DNA of 64,000 nucleotides from Bolinopsis microptera (GCF_026151205.1 NC_087081.1:10727113-10791112); one strand, 5' to 3'; shown: positions 45,995 through 57,217, counted from the stretch's first letter. Notes: generated by a model from the letters alone, not told the origin. Program-made: numbers and translations.

Positions 45995-47005
45995 CTGAAG
46001 CAGTGATTAATTAATTAGTTGACTAATTAATTAGGGTTTTTTCAGAAGCAGTAATGTGTGAAATAGCGTAGTTTGGCAGAAAGAAAATAATTAGTTCCGG
46101 TATTATGTTAGAGTATAGTGATTTATCGTAGGCTTAGGAAGCATATTATACAATCTTACATAACTTTGCTTTTGTGTTTTCCGCATAAAAAATGGTGTCG
46201 GTGACGTATGCTCATATAAATTTTAATAGCTCCGAACAACTTTTCAAGGAAATATTCATCACCAAAGCACATACTGGTACTGGTAGACCTAACGGACATG
46301 TCTAATTTTTCCGGCCATAATTATAATTAGCTTCAAATCGGAGCAAGATAAATTTCAGTACAATTATACAACTATCCTTGAGAAAACTCCGTATCAATAC
46401 GCTAAAAACCTCATCTTCATCCGCTTCAACTACAGGGTTCTCCTCATCTCTACCAGTATACTATTACACGCACTAATTAGTCACTAATTATTAATTAGAA
46501 ACTAATTAGTCACTAATTATTAATTAGTAACTAATTAGACACTTGTTCGTAGAGTTGATAGCATAGGAAGGTGTCCATTTTAATAACCCGGTTCATAAAA
46601 ACCTCTAACATAACTCCGTAATCCGTATGTATCAATTTTAGAGTTAAGGACAGGTAAGAATATCGTCAGTTCTCGATACGACTACTTGATGCTCAGATAA
46701 AGATTGTGGAAATAGCTAATGAATTATCGATATATTGGTTATAACATACTGATAGGCTATATAGAAAAAGTCAAGGCAAAATAGGACTATCAGAAGAGTC
46801 TCAATAAGATACAATCCACACATTTACATTGTACAATGTATACTGTGAAATGTACACTGTACATTGTACAATGTACATTTGCAGTGGCGAGTTCTAAGTC
46901 AAAAGCCGATCTCGTGAAATAACATTTTCAGACCTAAAATCAGTGACGCCACACCACACGTACACAATCAGAACGTACAAGTTTTGTGGTACACAAATTC
47001 CAGCT
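45995..47005. other. Non-coding interval between T30 and T31
   Basis: Contains ACTAATTAG repeats (46470-46540) and a palindromic ACATTGTACAATGTA cluster (46830-46880). No coding signal. Confidence 0.45.
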
Positions 47006-47008
47006 TGA

Positions 47009-47040
47009 TCTAATTATGATTAACACAGTCCTTCAGGTGC
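47009..47040. repeat. Duplicated 3' end of T31
   Basis: TCTAATTATGATTAACACAG plus TCCTTCAGGTGC repeats the T31 stop region (47055-47086) at a 46-bp period. Confidence 0.95.
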
Positions 47041-47055
47041 TTGATATCTAATTAT

Positions 47056-47255
47056 CTAATTATGATTAACACAGTCCTTCAGGTGCCGGCTCCTATCAGC
47101 CGGTTGTTTAAAGGTTCTCTCACAGTTGAAACATTTGAACAGTCTGAGTTTAAAGTGCACGGCGTTCACGTGGGTTTTTAGAGCGTATCTCCACAAGAAG
47201 GACTTAGCACAAATGTGGCAAACGTGAAGTTTATAGCTATCGGCCACTTTGTTAT
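47056..47255 (-). CDS. T31, C2H2 terminal exon
   Basis: Acceptor CGTCTTTTCAG, phase 1, 65 residues. Finger 1 CHICAKSFLWRYALKTH-VNAV-H, linker FKLRLFK, finger 2 CFNCERTFKQPADRSRH-LKD-C. Sister of T30 (shared VNAVH and QPA). Confidence 0.9.
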
Positions 47256-47807
47256 CTGAAAAGACGAACTTTTGTTAAATATTTGGTACGTTTTACGCTA
47301 GGCCTAGAGCTTGACAATGATTGTAATTTCAATTGGATGGAAACATTGTCTCTTTTTCTCCACTCATTTTTTCACTATATATTGAATTTTCTAATTTAAT
47401 TGGAGGAGCATAGATTGAAAACGATTAACCACAACTTATTAATGAGTATTGAAAGTAAAGTTTATTGACGATTCATAACTATCCTTCTAATCTTAAAACC
47501 TACAACCATACAAGTATAGCTGCATTATAGTTGAAAAGCAGGGAAAAAAACTGATTAAAATTAAACAATGAAAATAGATGCCATTTCAGCTTATTAAACT
47601 AATAATGAACACAGCATAAATATATCGTAGCACACTTCCTTCATAGGTACAAAACACAAGATTAGAGTACAGCATAGCAATATTTCTTTATCTGAGCAGC
47701 TCATACCGCAACTGCTCAAGTTTTGCGGAGGATTGACCAAAATCTGGAACTTGAAAAGCGAGCGAAATTGGAATTTGTAAGTCTACACTTCCAAAGTACA
47801 GAATTCC

Positions 47808-48061
47808 TCAAGTCACACTGTGAAACCGCTGCTTATGTCTTTTAAGATCTGCTTTTGTCCAACAAGACTGTCTACACTCATCACACATGTACGGCAGTAT
47901 CCCCAAATGATGAGCTCGCTTGTGAGCCAAAGCCGAGTGGTTGTCCCTGAACCGCTGTTCACACATGTCACATTTTGCTGGCAGGATCTTCATGTCTACG
48001 GTTTTAACATGACGGTGCAGCAGGGAATTATTGGAGAACTTCCGGTGACAGATATGACAAA
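47808..48061 (-). CDS. T32, three-finger exon with a lost zinc ligand
   Basis: Acceptor CTTAAATTTCAG, phase 1, 83 residues. Finger 1 starts CHICHRKFSNNSLLHRH but continues VKTV-D: the final His ligand, present in T34 and T35 (VKTV-H), is Asp. Fingers 2 and 3, CDMCEQRFRDNHSALAH-KRAH-H and CDECRQSCWTKADLKRH-KQRF-H, are complete. The linker MKILPAK belongs to the T32-T36 family. Confidence 0.88.
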
Positions 48062-48099
48062 CTGAAATTTAAGGTGTAATGATGGACCGATGGTGTTAT

Positions 48100-48243
48100 A
48101 CAGTAAAACCCCGATTTACCGCGCCCCGATATACAGTAAAACCTTGATTTACCGCGCCCCGATTTACTGCAAACCCCGATTTACCGCAAACCCCGATTTA
48201 CCGCAGCTGTTTCCTTTCCCCCAAACTTCGCGGGGTTTTACTA
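48100..48243. mobile_element. Possible pogo/Tigger-like MITE
   Basis: Left end CAGTAAAACCCCGATTTACC; right end CGCGGGGTTTTACTA in inverse, next to TA dinucleotides. The interior repeats CCCCGATTTACCGC three to four times. The terminal consensus recalls pogo-type elements; family assignment is tentative. Confidence 0.5.
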
Positions 48244-48559
48244 CCAGATATTGGGCTTATTAACTTCCTCATTCTTCTTAGAGACTCTAAATGATAATGT
48301 TTCACGTGCGAAAATACTTTACACGTAAGGACCGAAACTTTCCTTTTTAGGAATGGAAGTTAAAATAAACTATTTTGTCGGTTTAGTCATCAATCCAAAA
48401 AGCCAGAAGTTTTAAAACAATAATTTACCACTATCACTTTAAATTCTATTGGCCCTAAACTGTATGGAACACGGACCCAATAACTCACAATAAAGTGTGT
48501 ATCAGTTAAAGTCTGATGTATAATACCCAGCAAGGGTTGCACTTGCAGATTTAACATGA

Positions 48560-48671
48560 ATACGTGATATTGTAGCACAGTTGCTATATCTGTCCAATGC
48601 GTGATATTGTAGCACAGTTGCTATATCTGTCCAATGCGTGATATTGTAGCACAGTTGCTATATCTGTCCAA
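48560..48671. repeat. 37-bp repeat, three units
   Basis: GTGATATTGTAGCACAGTTG plus CTATATCTGTCCAATGC, three near-identical copies. Confidence 0.97.
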
Positions 48672-48856
48672 GGGATATCACCCTCATTTTTAACATCAAC
48701 TTAATGAGATACTTGAAGTTTAATAAACGAAGAAAATGGTTAAACTGATTCTCTAGTAAAGTGTTTTCCTGCGTCATTTTCAGCACTATTAATTTACAGC
48801 GAGGATAGTGAAACAGTTCAGCACAAAGTCTTCGCCATTTTGCCATTATATCGCCG

Positions 48857-49170
48857 TCAATAGTTCAGAGAAAAAGCATTTTCCTCTCTCTCCTTATCCT
48901 TAGAGTGCACCCTCGTGAAATGTAACATCATCTCCTGGTTGTATCTGAACTTCTTCCCACACACGGGGCACCCCACAGGTAGGATCCTCAAGTGGATGGT
49001 CATGAGATGTCGTTTCAGGGACCCTCGTGAGTAGAACGACTTGTCACAGTATTCACACCTCACCTCGTTCTTGCGGTCCGGACCTTTCCGTTTCAGGTCC
49101 ATGTGGACTTGTTTGAAGTGGGATGCCAGGTTGGATTTGGAGGCGAAGTTGAGGTTGCAGACTGTACAAG
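48857..49170 (-). CDS. T33, three-finger C2H2 terminal exon
   Basis: Acceptor GATGAATTTTCAG, phase 1, 103 residues. Fingers: CTVCNLNFASKSNLASH-FKQV-H, CEYCDKSFYSRGSLKRH-LMTI-H, CPVCGKKFRYNQEMMLH-FTRV-H. The second linker, LRILPVG, places it with T32-T36. The tail is charged (KDKEREE). Confidence 0.9.
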
Positions 49171-49699
49171 CTGAAAATTCATCGTTCAGTGATGTTAAAG
49201 AGGATTTGAGGGGCAAGCATTAGGGCTAATCGTGTGATTAAGACTTTCAAGTAATCATAATTTAAATTAATAGCCCAGAATCGCATTAGCAAAAAATTGA
49301 GTGAAGCGAACTTGAAATTTGAGTGAAGTCGTTGTTACTTTGTAAGATTGATTAAAACTTTATCCCATGGGATTTGGGAATAGCTACTCAAAGTTTGGTT
49401 AGGCCTCAATACTGTCCACATTCAACAAATTAAAATCCAAAAACATGCCTTTATAATGTAAGTTAAGCTGTCAAGGAACATAGGGCGCTACCATATAAAA
49501 TCTCAATGAAAAGAAAAAAGAATAACCGTTCAACTATCATCACAAACCAATTGAGTAACGCACTTAAACTATAAGGACGAATATTTGACATTAACCAAAA
49601 CTTTATCAAAGTCCATTTTCACTGAGTTCAAAAATGTCTTAAGATGGGATTGCTATCGCGCAATTTAACATTAACTTCGGCTAATTGACAACAATATCC

Positions 49700-50935
49700 C
49701 GCTTATAAACTACTGTCTCCAGTACTACAATCCGTCCTATTGTCTCCAGAGTCCGGCACTACACTTCATCCTATTGTCTCCAGAGTCCGGCATCACACTC
49801 CATTCTATTGACTCCAGAGTCCTGTACTACACTATTCTATTGTCTCCAGAGTCCAGCACTACACTTCATCCTATTGTCTCCAGAGTCCGGTACTACACTC
49901 CATCCTATTGTCTCCAGAGTCCAGCACTACATTCCATTCTATTGTCTCCAGAGTCCAGCACTACACTCCATCCTATTGTTTCCAGAGTCCAGCACTACAC
50001 TTCATCCTATTGTCTCCAGAGTCCGGTACTACACTCCATCCTATTGTCTCCAGAGTCCAGCACTACATTCCATTCTATTGTCTCCAGAGTCCAGCACTAC
50101 ATTCCATCCTATTGTTTCCAGAGTCCAGCACTACACTTCATCCTATTGTCTCCAGAGTCCGTCACTACACTCCATCCTATTGTTTCCAGAGTCCAGCACT
50201 ACACTTCATCCTATTGTCTCCAGAGTCCGGCACTACACTCCATCCTATTGTCTCCAGAGTCCAGCACTACACTCCATCGTATGTCATCCTATTGTCTCCA
50301 GAGTACGGCACTACACTCCATCATATTGTCTCCAGAGTCCGGCACTACATTCCATTCTATTGTCTCCAGAGTCCAGCACTACACTTCATCCTATTGTCTC
50401 CAGAGTACGGCACTACACTCAATCCTATTGTCTCCAGAGTCCAGCACTACACTTCATCCTATTGTCTCCAGAGTACGGCACTACACTCCATCATATTGTC
50501 TCCAGAGTCCGGCACTACATTCCATTCTATTGTCTCCAGAGTCCAGCACTACACTTCATCCTATTGTCTCCAGAGTACGGCACTACACTCAATCCTATTG
50601 TCTCCAGAGTCCGGCACTACATTCCATTCTATTGTCTCCAGAGTCCAGCACTACACTTCATCCTATTGTCTCCAGAGTACGGCACTACACTCAATCCTAT
50701 TGTCTCCAGAGTCCGGCACTACACTCCATCCTATTGTCTCCAGAGTCCAGCACTACACTCCATCATATTGTCTCCAGAGTCCGGCACTACATTCCATTCT
50801 ATTGTCTCCAGAGTCCAGCACTACACTTCATCCTATTGTCTCCAGAGTACGGCACTACACTCAATCCTATTGTCTCCAGAGTCCAGCACTACACTCCATC
50901 ATATTGTCTCCAGAGTCCGGCACTACACTCAATCC
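49700..50935. repeat. 34-bp minisatellite, about 36 units
   Basis: Unit CACTACACTCCATCCTATTG plus TCTCCAGAGTCCAG with a few variants (CGG/CAG, TTCATC/TCCATT, TACGG). Its proximal end runs into the coding end of T34, whose stop (TCA at 50929-50931) lies in the first unit. Because 34 is not a multiple of 3, all three plus frames stay open, which creates long false ORFs. Confidence 0.98.
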
Positions 50936-51095
50936 TTCTTAACATGAATCCTCTTGTGCTCCCAGTAAGCGTGCTTGTCCCTGAATCTCATCCCACAGAT
51001 GTCACATCTAACAGGCAGTATCCGCATGTGTACCGTCTTCACGTGCCGGATTACAGACTGCTTCGTGCTGAACTGACGTTGACAGTAATCGCAGA
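50929..51095 (-). CDS. T34, C2H2 terminal exon
   Basis: Acceptor CCGACATTTCAG, phase 1, 54 residues. Finger 1 CDYCQRQFSTKQSVIRH-VKTV-H, linker MRILPVR, finger 2 CDICGMRFRDKHAYWEH-KRI-H, tail VKKD. No start codon. Sister of T35. Confidence 0.9.
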
Positions 51096-51454
51096 CTGAA
51101 ATGTCGGGGACTAAACCAAGAGTTATGTGAATTAATTGGTTGATGAGTCAGGATATGTGGTTAGGACTGTGAAATGAATGGTTGCCAGAGTAACGGAAGT
51201 TACCATCAACCATGGTAACAGAATTCATTAAATGAAGATTATGTGCTATGCAATATTGATGCAGATTGCAGTGTAGTGGTTTTATATTTTGCACTAAATT
51301 TGGCTTCTGTCAAATTACAAACTCCAAAGAACTAGTTATAAGTTTCCTTTTCTAACAAATAACATACCCTCACTTGCACTTGACTACATGTAAAACTAAT
51401 CACACGACCCTAAAAATCAATATTAACATCAGACATATCATCCTTCTTTCTCTT

Positions 51455-51627
51455 TCACTTTCTATAGTGTTTCTTCTTGTGGTCCATAGCGGCATAGTTA
51501 TCCCTGAACCTCATATTACAAAGATCACATTTAACAGGTAAGATCCTCATGTGTACTGTTTTGACGTGACGTAACATGTGGTGTCTTTTAGAGAACTTCT
51601 GGTGACAAACGTTGCAGACTGAGTGAT
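51455..51627 (-). CDS. T35, C2H2 terminal exon
   Basis: Acceptor GGTAAAATTTCAG, phase 1, 56 residues. Finger 1 CNVCHQKFSKRHHMLRH-VKTV-H, linker MRILPVK, finger 2 CDLCNMRFRDNYAAMDH-KKK-H. No start codon, so it must be spliced. Confidence 0.9.
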
Positions 51628-52066
51628 CTGAAATTTTACCGTGTTTTTAGGAATAGGCCAGATTATTTTTATATATTTTTCTACAATTTCGACCGGAATT
51701 GTAAAAAAGGAAAGCCATATTTGGGATTTGGAGTCAAAATTTTGTATGATGAGTTCTTAAGTGAAACACTTCTAACTTTTTATTCATGCCTTTACAATAT
51801 GATGAGAATATACTTTATTCAAAATAAAAAGATCATTTTAAAGTGATAATAAAGTATAATTATAAGAGTTTTAGAACAGAGTAAAAAACAATAACAATAA
51901 TTTACTTCAAAAAAACTCATTCTAACCAACTAATCATATTCGTCTGGTGCTACTAAAAGTATGGTATAGTACTATGTTAAGAGTGATAAATTCGTTTAAA
52001 TATTCTGAACATCCAGTCCTCTCTGAGAAACACAACATCATTAATCTATCCTCGTGAACATGCAAA

Positions 52067-52122
52067 CAATCACACAACCACAACCACAACCACAACCACA
52101 ACCACAACCACAACCACAACCA
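52067..52122. repeat. (CCACAA)n hexanucleotide repeat
   Basis: About nine units ending directly at the stop codon of T36. Confidence 0.97.
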
Positions 52123-52400
52123 CTAATAAGGTGTAAAGAGCGTGCAAGTTCTAGAATGCTCCAGTCCCCTCAACAACTGTCTGAACTCCCTGCCACACAC
52201 CCCGCACACGTGCACGTCACGCGCGGCGTTCTCCTCGTGGTGCACCATCTTCTTGTGGGAGCTGAGCTTGTGGTTGTCTCTGAAGGCCATGTTGCATCTG
52301 TTGCACTTGTAGGGCCGGATGTTGAGGTGGATGGTGCGGAGGTGCCGGGTGAGCGTGGCGGAGGATGCGAACGTTTTACCACACTCCGTGCAGCTGTTTG
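52123..52400 (-). CDS. T36, three-finger C2H2 terminal exon
   Basis: Acceptor CCAAACTTTCAG, phase 1, 91 residues. Fingers: CTECGKTFASSATLTRH-LRTI-H (the most classical in the array), CNRCNMAFRDNHKLSSH-KKMVH-H, and CGVCGREFRQLLRGLEH-SRT-C. Linker LNIRPYK. Noticeably GC-richer than neighbouring exons. The open frames on the other strand are shadows. Confidence 0.9.
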
Positions 52401-52807
52401 CTGAAAGTTTGGGTGAGCTTTTTAAAATTGGCTGAGTTTTAGGAGTGCATGATGACTGTTGATTTACAGGTATATAAAATGGTGGACACCCGGTGGAAGA
52501 GGCTAGAGGTGATTTGGATTTAAAAGTTATTTGATGGCGTGGTCTCTCATAATCTACTTAATTAAGGAGATTGGGAATAATACTTCATTTAAACCTACTA
52601 CAAAAATATTGGCCCATGCATTATACCAATGTAATGTGTAACCAATGTAATGAAATACCGAGTGCTTTAGCCGAACAACATTTTCAAAACGTAAAGAACT
52701 ACAAAAATGATAATATCAACAGTGTCATGGTCTATTCCTCGTGTTCAGATACTTCAAGCTACATCTTTTGGCGTGTCTCCTCAACACCACGTGACGTCAT
52801 CACGACA

Positions 52808-53022
52808 TCACGTGACGTCATTCCTCGTGTTCAGATACTTCGAGCTACATCTTTTAGAGTGTCTCCTCCGGTTGCTAGGATCACTGAATAACTTGCCACA
52901 AGAGCAGCAAGGGTATGGTTTCAGCTGACGGTGGATGGCGTCGAAGTGGAGTTTAAGTTTCTTGGGCCCAGGGAAACGTTTACCACATAGTTTGCATGGG
53001 TGAAGGAGAAGTTGTGGTGACT
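52808..53022 (-). CDS. T37, C2H2/C2HC terminal exon with triplicated acceptor
   Basis: Phase-1 acceptor CTCCTCATTTCAG. Two more copies lie 27 and 54 bp upstream (exon starts 53049 and 53076), all in frame; each extra unit would add nine residues (variants of SPQLLLISE). 70 residues: CKLCGKRFPGPKKLKLH-FDAI-H, linker RQLKPYP, CCSCGKLFSDPSNRRRH-SKR-C. The tail NDVT and stop come from TGACGTCACGTGA. Confidence 0.88.
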
Positions 53023-53414
53023 CTGAAATGAGGAGAAATTGTGGTGATTCTGAAATGAGGAGAAGTTGTGGTGATTCTGAAATGATAACCTCTAGGTTTT
53101 TGAGCTGATAACTGCGTTTCAATCTATCTGCTTAACTTATTGTGTGCAAATTATATTTGTGTATAGTGACAACCTCGTAACTACTTGAAGTTTGTAAATA
53201 GGCGGGAAAATTGAAACAATTAATATTAATTTTTAATAAAACGGTAAAATATGTTATAGTCATACAAAAACTTCGTGATAACAGTTTTTCAAACACTAAC
53301 AGCACCTTTTATACTAACAACAAATGGAGAATATAGTACTATATTAGATACAGCTTGCTTAGTAAACTAAATATAATCTAATCACCACGATTAAAAACAC
53401 ACGTCAAGTCACCA

Positions 53415-53505
53415 CAACATCACGTGACGTCATCACGACACCACGTGACGTCATCACGACACCACGTGACGTCATCACAACACCACGTGACGTCATCACA
53501 CCAGA
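53415..53505. repeat. CRE/E-box repeat, about 24 bp, four units
   Basis: CACCACGTGACGTCATCACG units. Each fuses an E-box CACGTG with the CRE palindrome TGACGTCA. Confidence 0.93.
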
Positions 53506-53534
53506 AAAGAATTATAATCAAGAAAATTATAAGC

Positions 53535-53725
53535 TCAAATATTGAAGTTATACTGGCATCGGCCATTTTCATGTCTTAATCTACTATTAGGAAAGCTAAA
53601 CTTCTGACCACACTTCCTACAGGGAAAGGGTCGCAGATTAAGGTGCACGGCATTGATGTGATTTTCTAGCTTTCCGGGACCGTGAAAGGATTTGCCATAT
53701 TGAAGACATTCGTGAACCTTACGTC
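53535..53725 (-). CDS. T38, terminal exon with one broken finger
   Basis: Acceptor CTCAATTTCAG, phase 1, 62 residues. Finger 1 reads CLQYGKSFHGPGKLENH-INAV-H: the second zinc Cys is Tyr (TAT where TGT is expected), so it should not bind zinc normally. Finger 2, CRKCGQKFSFPNSRLRH-ENGR-C, is intact. The GPGKL and LRPFPC parts tie it to T37. Confidence 0.88.
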
Positions 53726-54019
53726 CTGAAATTGAGTTCTCCATACACCATTTGGAATATTCCTATTATTGGTCGCGTTTAGTTAGTGCTGCGGTGAGAT
53801 GCAATAACTATCAAGTATCAATGTATGCCACTTACTAAATTATTCAAAATGCCTAGCCTTGGCTAGGCTTGAAACTGCTATACACTGACACATCGTCCTA
53901 ACCAGTCAGTTTTCTTGAAAGATGTACTGATTACAAAGTCGTCAAATACATGATTCAATAATTGCATACTCATGATTTAATAGCTACACAATTAAATAAT
54001 CTACCGGAACACCCCGTCT

Positions 54020-54222
54020 CTAGAGAAACTGAGATCTGAGCTTGTACACGCAAGCCTTCCTATGCTTGGCACAATTGCTGGGGTCGCCGAATGATTTACT
54101 GCAGTGAGGACATATAAAGGGTTTCAGGCGGTGATGGACCACGTTTATGTGCAGAACCTGGCGACTACGTCTCTTGAAAGTTTTCATACAGTACTGACAG
54201 GTGTAGATACTGCTCTGGCGAA
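54020..54222 (-). CDS. T39, C2H2/C2HC terminal exon
   Basis: Acceptor CACTTTCACTTTCAG, phase 1, 66 residues; the Ser/Leu-rich frame upstream is the pyrimidine tract. Finger 1 CQYCMKTFKRRSRQVLH-INVV-H, linker HRLKPFI, finger 2 CPHCSKSFGDPSNCAKH-RKA-C. Confidence 0.9.
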
Positions 54223-54680
54223 CTGAAAGTGAAAGTGAAAGTACGAGCAGAAAGTGAAAGTGCAAGCTTAGAGTGGAGGGTAAAATGCGATGAAGCTGGA
54301 GGTGAAAGTGGAAGTTATTTGTTTCAGTAATGAGTAATCGATATGAAGTTGTCAGGGTGCGACATTATCTTGCCCTTAGTGGTAAGCCTAGTGATTATAA
54401 CCGGATTTAAATTCAAATTTCATCTTTTCATAGTTCACACGAAGGCCGCATACATGTGACCAATAACCGTCATAACTTTTCATCAAAAATTAATAAAAAA
54501 GTTGATCATCAAGTAACGTCCACAAAAAATCAAGATATTTACGAAATGTAATTGAAATCCACTTGAAATAAGCAGTTTCGTACCAAGGATCAGGGCTCAA
54601 TACTTAGCAGTCTCTTAGATTAAGTAAAATTTTCCAATTAAAATCAAACAATGTATCTAGTATAATCCGTTTTGAGGAAT

Positions 54681-54991
54681 TCAGTCTCCTGTCAGATCAG
54701 TAAAACAGGGTCCCATCCTGTACCTCTCCCTCGTCCTCTCCCTCTTGTACCTCGTATACTCCTCCGGGTGCGTCTTCTTCATGTGGGTGTACATGCTCCC
54801 ACTCTGCGCGAACTTGTTATCACAGAACTTGCACTTGATCCCCTTTATCTTGAGATGCACCGTGTTTATGTGACGGTTTAGCACGTGCACGCTGCTGTAC
54901 GGTTTGGTGCAGATGTGGCAGTAGACGGAGGCTTCCGTGGCGATCTGGCCGGGGCGGAGGGGGCCGTAGCGGTAGTCCACGGAGAAGGGAC
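54681..54991 (-). CDS. T40, C2H2 terminal exon
   Basis: Acceptor CGACCCCACCCTAG, phase 1, 102 residues. Lead SVDYRYGPLRPGQ, fingers CHICTKPYSSVHVLNRH-INTV-H and CKFCDNKFAQSGSMYTH-MKKT-H with linker LKIKGIK, then a basic tail (YKRERTRERYRMG) that could add non-specific DNA contact. Confidence 0.9.
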
Positions 54992-55568
54992 CTAGGGTGG
55001 GGTCGTTAGAGGTGGGTGGTGGTGTAGTGGTTCAAATGATCGTGGATTTTAAAGAGAAAAGTGAAGATATAAGTAAAATTGGCCGGAGAGCATTAAGAGA
55101 GACGTGATTAATTAAAGTACAACCGTTTAACTTTTCTAACTGGGCAGTTTAAATTTAAGGGGGGAAATTACGATTATAGTTGCTAAGCCGTTAAATTCTT
55201 GGTAAAATCAAACCAATTTTTCAAAGAATTCAAACAAAAGTCAGACCTCATAAATATAATATTTTTGAAACGAATATGCCACTCAACCATATAAAAATAA
55301 TGTTAATATCTCTCATGAAAACACGGTGCACTAAGAGCGGGTGAGTTTTCTCTGGGCCATACGAACATTTTCCACCTGTCGAACGTTGCCCTCACTCTGA
55401 TAGCGCTCAAGTTCTTATGAGACATCATTATCCGAAATCAGTCAAATTAGTTCAAATAGTCCGGGTAGTTCCAACTATTCCAGCTGAACCGTTCCACAAC
55501 CGTTCTCAACCGTGCTCAACAGTTCCACTTATTCCACTATTCCAGCTCAACAGGTGGACTTATCCCAC

Positions 55569-55804
55569 TTACAGTTTACAGTTGCCATGAACTGGTCTCC
55601 CCTCCCTGTTCCACTCAGTGAGCTCACTCTGGTGTTTCATCTTCATGTGGGAGTACATGCTCCCACTCTGGGAGAACATCTGGGAGCAGAACCTGCACTT
55701 GACCCGTCTTATCTTCAGGTGGACTGTGTCTATGTGCCGTTTCAGGACGGAGGTGGAGTAATATCGCTTGTTGCAGGTTCCACAGATTAGGTCAGGGGGG
55801 AGAA
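55569..55804 (-). CDS. T41, C2H2 terminal exon
   Basis: Acceptor CCGAATTTCAG, phase 1, 77 residues. Fingers CGTCNKRYYSTSVLKRH-IDTV-H and CRFCSQMFSQSGSMYSH-MKMK-H, linker LKIRRVK. Clear sister of T40 (QSGSMY). No start codon; a plus-strand frame is a shadow. Confidence 0.9.
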
Positions 55805-56277
55805 CTGAAATTCGGGGAGGTTTGGTAATTACCTAGTCTGATTACACGAGGTATTTCTAAATGGTTGATTATTAATTTGCCTTTGTATGATTCGACATAG
55901 TAGTTATAATGAATGATGCCGCTTAAATTACTGAGTTAAGAAAATTCAAGCGTTTACAAAAATTGAGGTAATAACGGGGAATGGACATGAAATACTGAAA
56001 TATGGCAGTATCCAAGGAACAGGAGCTGGTCCGGGGACTGGTGACATAATGTTATATTTTATGTTTAAGCGTAGATTTAATGCCATTGCCATAGGCGGAT
56101 CAGATCAGATTGTCAATGGTTTTAATGCTTAAGTTTCAGATTTGACTTCGTGAAGATTCTATTGACTTATTGTAATGATGTTCGCATTGTCGAAGTTCAG
56201 TTTCAATAAATGAAGCGTAGGTGTTAGATAAGTCCAACTAAAAAATAAGAAAAATTGTTTATCAGATGAAAAAACAG

Positions 56278-56615
56278 TCAAGACAAAGGTAGGAGCTTCT
56301 TGTCTTCTCTCATCTGTTTTGCAATCTGAGAGAACATTTTGCTATCTGAGAGGTAGCGTCTGCACTGTGCGGACAGCTGAGCCGAGCTTGTGAACTGTGC
56401 CTGGAGATAGTTGTAGTGGGTAGCATCCACCATCTTCATCTCCGCCATGTACCGCCACTTGTATAAAGATGTTCGTGACATACCAGCTTTTGCTACAGCT
56501 TTGTTGACGGATGTGCCGGAATAAACAGCCTTCACGATTAGAGGATAGTTCTGGTGAATTAGCGCTTCCATTCGATCTCCTCTAGTCTGCTTTGGTAGTG
56601 TGTCCCGAATGGGTC
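56278..56615 (-). CDS. T42, helix-turn-helix-like terminal exon
   Basis: Acceptor TTTTCATGATTAG, phase 1, 111 residues, no Cys/His finger. Residues about 20-60 read LIVKAVYSGTSVNKAVAKAG and then MSRTSLYKWRYMAEM. This has the pattern of psq/transposase-like helix-turn-helix domains (helix, AVAKAGMSRTSLYKW as turn and recognition helix). The rest is helical, ending basic (QMREDKKLL). The fold is inferred by pattern only, and no close family was recognised. The shared acceptor phase makes it a non-finger alternative module. Confidence 0.7.
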
Positions 56616-56869
56616 CTAATCATGAAAATAGTTAATAATATTGATTGTTTAAATATTGGATGATTTGAAAGTAATCGTCACTTATGGTGTGAACCTGCTC
56701 TGATAGTAGTAGTCTGCCGACTGTTTCACTGACTAATCTGCCAAAATATATTTTAAAGATATCAAAACAAACAAATTAATTGTAAATTAAACCTATACTT
56801 CATAATATCTACTGTCTTCTAATATAAAATTACAGTCTCTTTTAGCTGAGTCTCTGATAGTGATCAACC

Positions 56870-57038
56870 GTCACGTGGTTTCTGATAACCTCGCACGGTT
56901 TCTGATGACGCCACGTGGTTTCTGATGACGTCACGCGGTTTCTGATGACGTCACGCGGTTTCTGATGACGTCACGTGGTTCCTGATGACGTCACGCGGTT
57001 CCAGATGACGTCAAGCGGTTCCTGATGACGTCACGTGT
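56870..57038. repeat. 20-bp CRE minisatellite at the T43 3' end
   Basis: About eight units of GTTTCTGATGACGTCACGCG (variants CACGTGG, GTTCC), running up to the T43 stop at 57039. Confidence 0.95.
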
Positions 57039-57217
57039 CTACTCAACGCCATGTTTCGTCCTCATATGACATCGCAAGTATTCCCTTCTAGAAAACTGCT
57101 TTCTGCAATACCCACAAATATGTTTCCTTGACCTCTCGTGAACGGATGATACGTGCCTACTAAGCGCACTTTTGAAGGTGAAAGAGTTACCACAGATTGG
57201 ACAGTAGTAGAGTTGAG
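57039..57217 (-). CDS. T43, C2H2 terminal exon
   Basis: Acceptor ACCTCTTTTCAG, phase 1, 58 residues. Finger 1 CPICGNSFTFKSALSRH-VSSV-H, linker ERSRKHI, finger 2 CGYCRKQFSRREYLRCH-MRTK-H. No start codon. It has no close relative here. Confidence 0.88.

Noticed and set aside
49700-50935. CRISPR-like direct repeats
   Set aside because: Contiguous 34-bp units without unique spacers, in a eukaryotic intron context: a minisatellite.
49774-51099. Three long plus-strand open frames (344-441 codons) of Tyr/Cys/Leu/His-rich repeats
   Set aside because: They are the three frames of a 34-bp minisatellite without stops. The real coding signal at their end is minus-strand exon T34.
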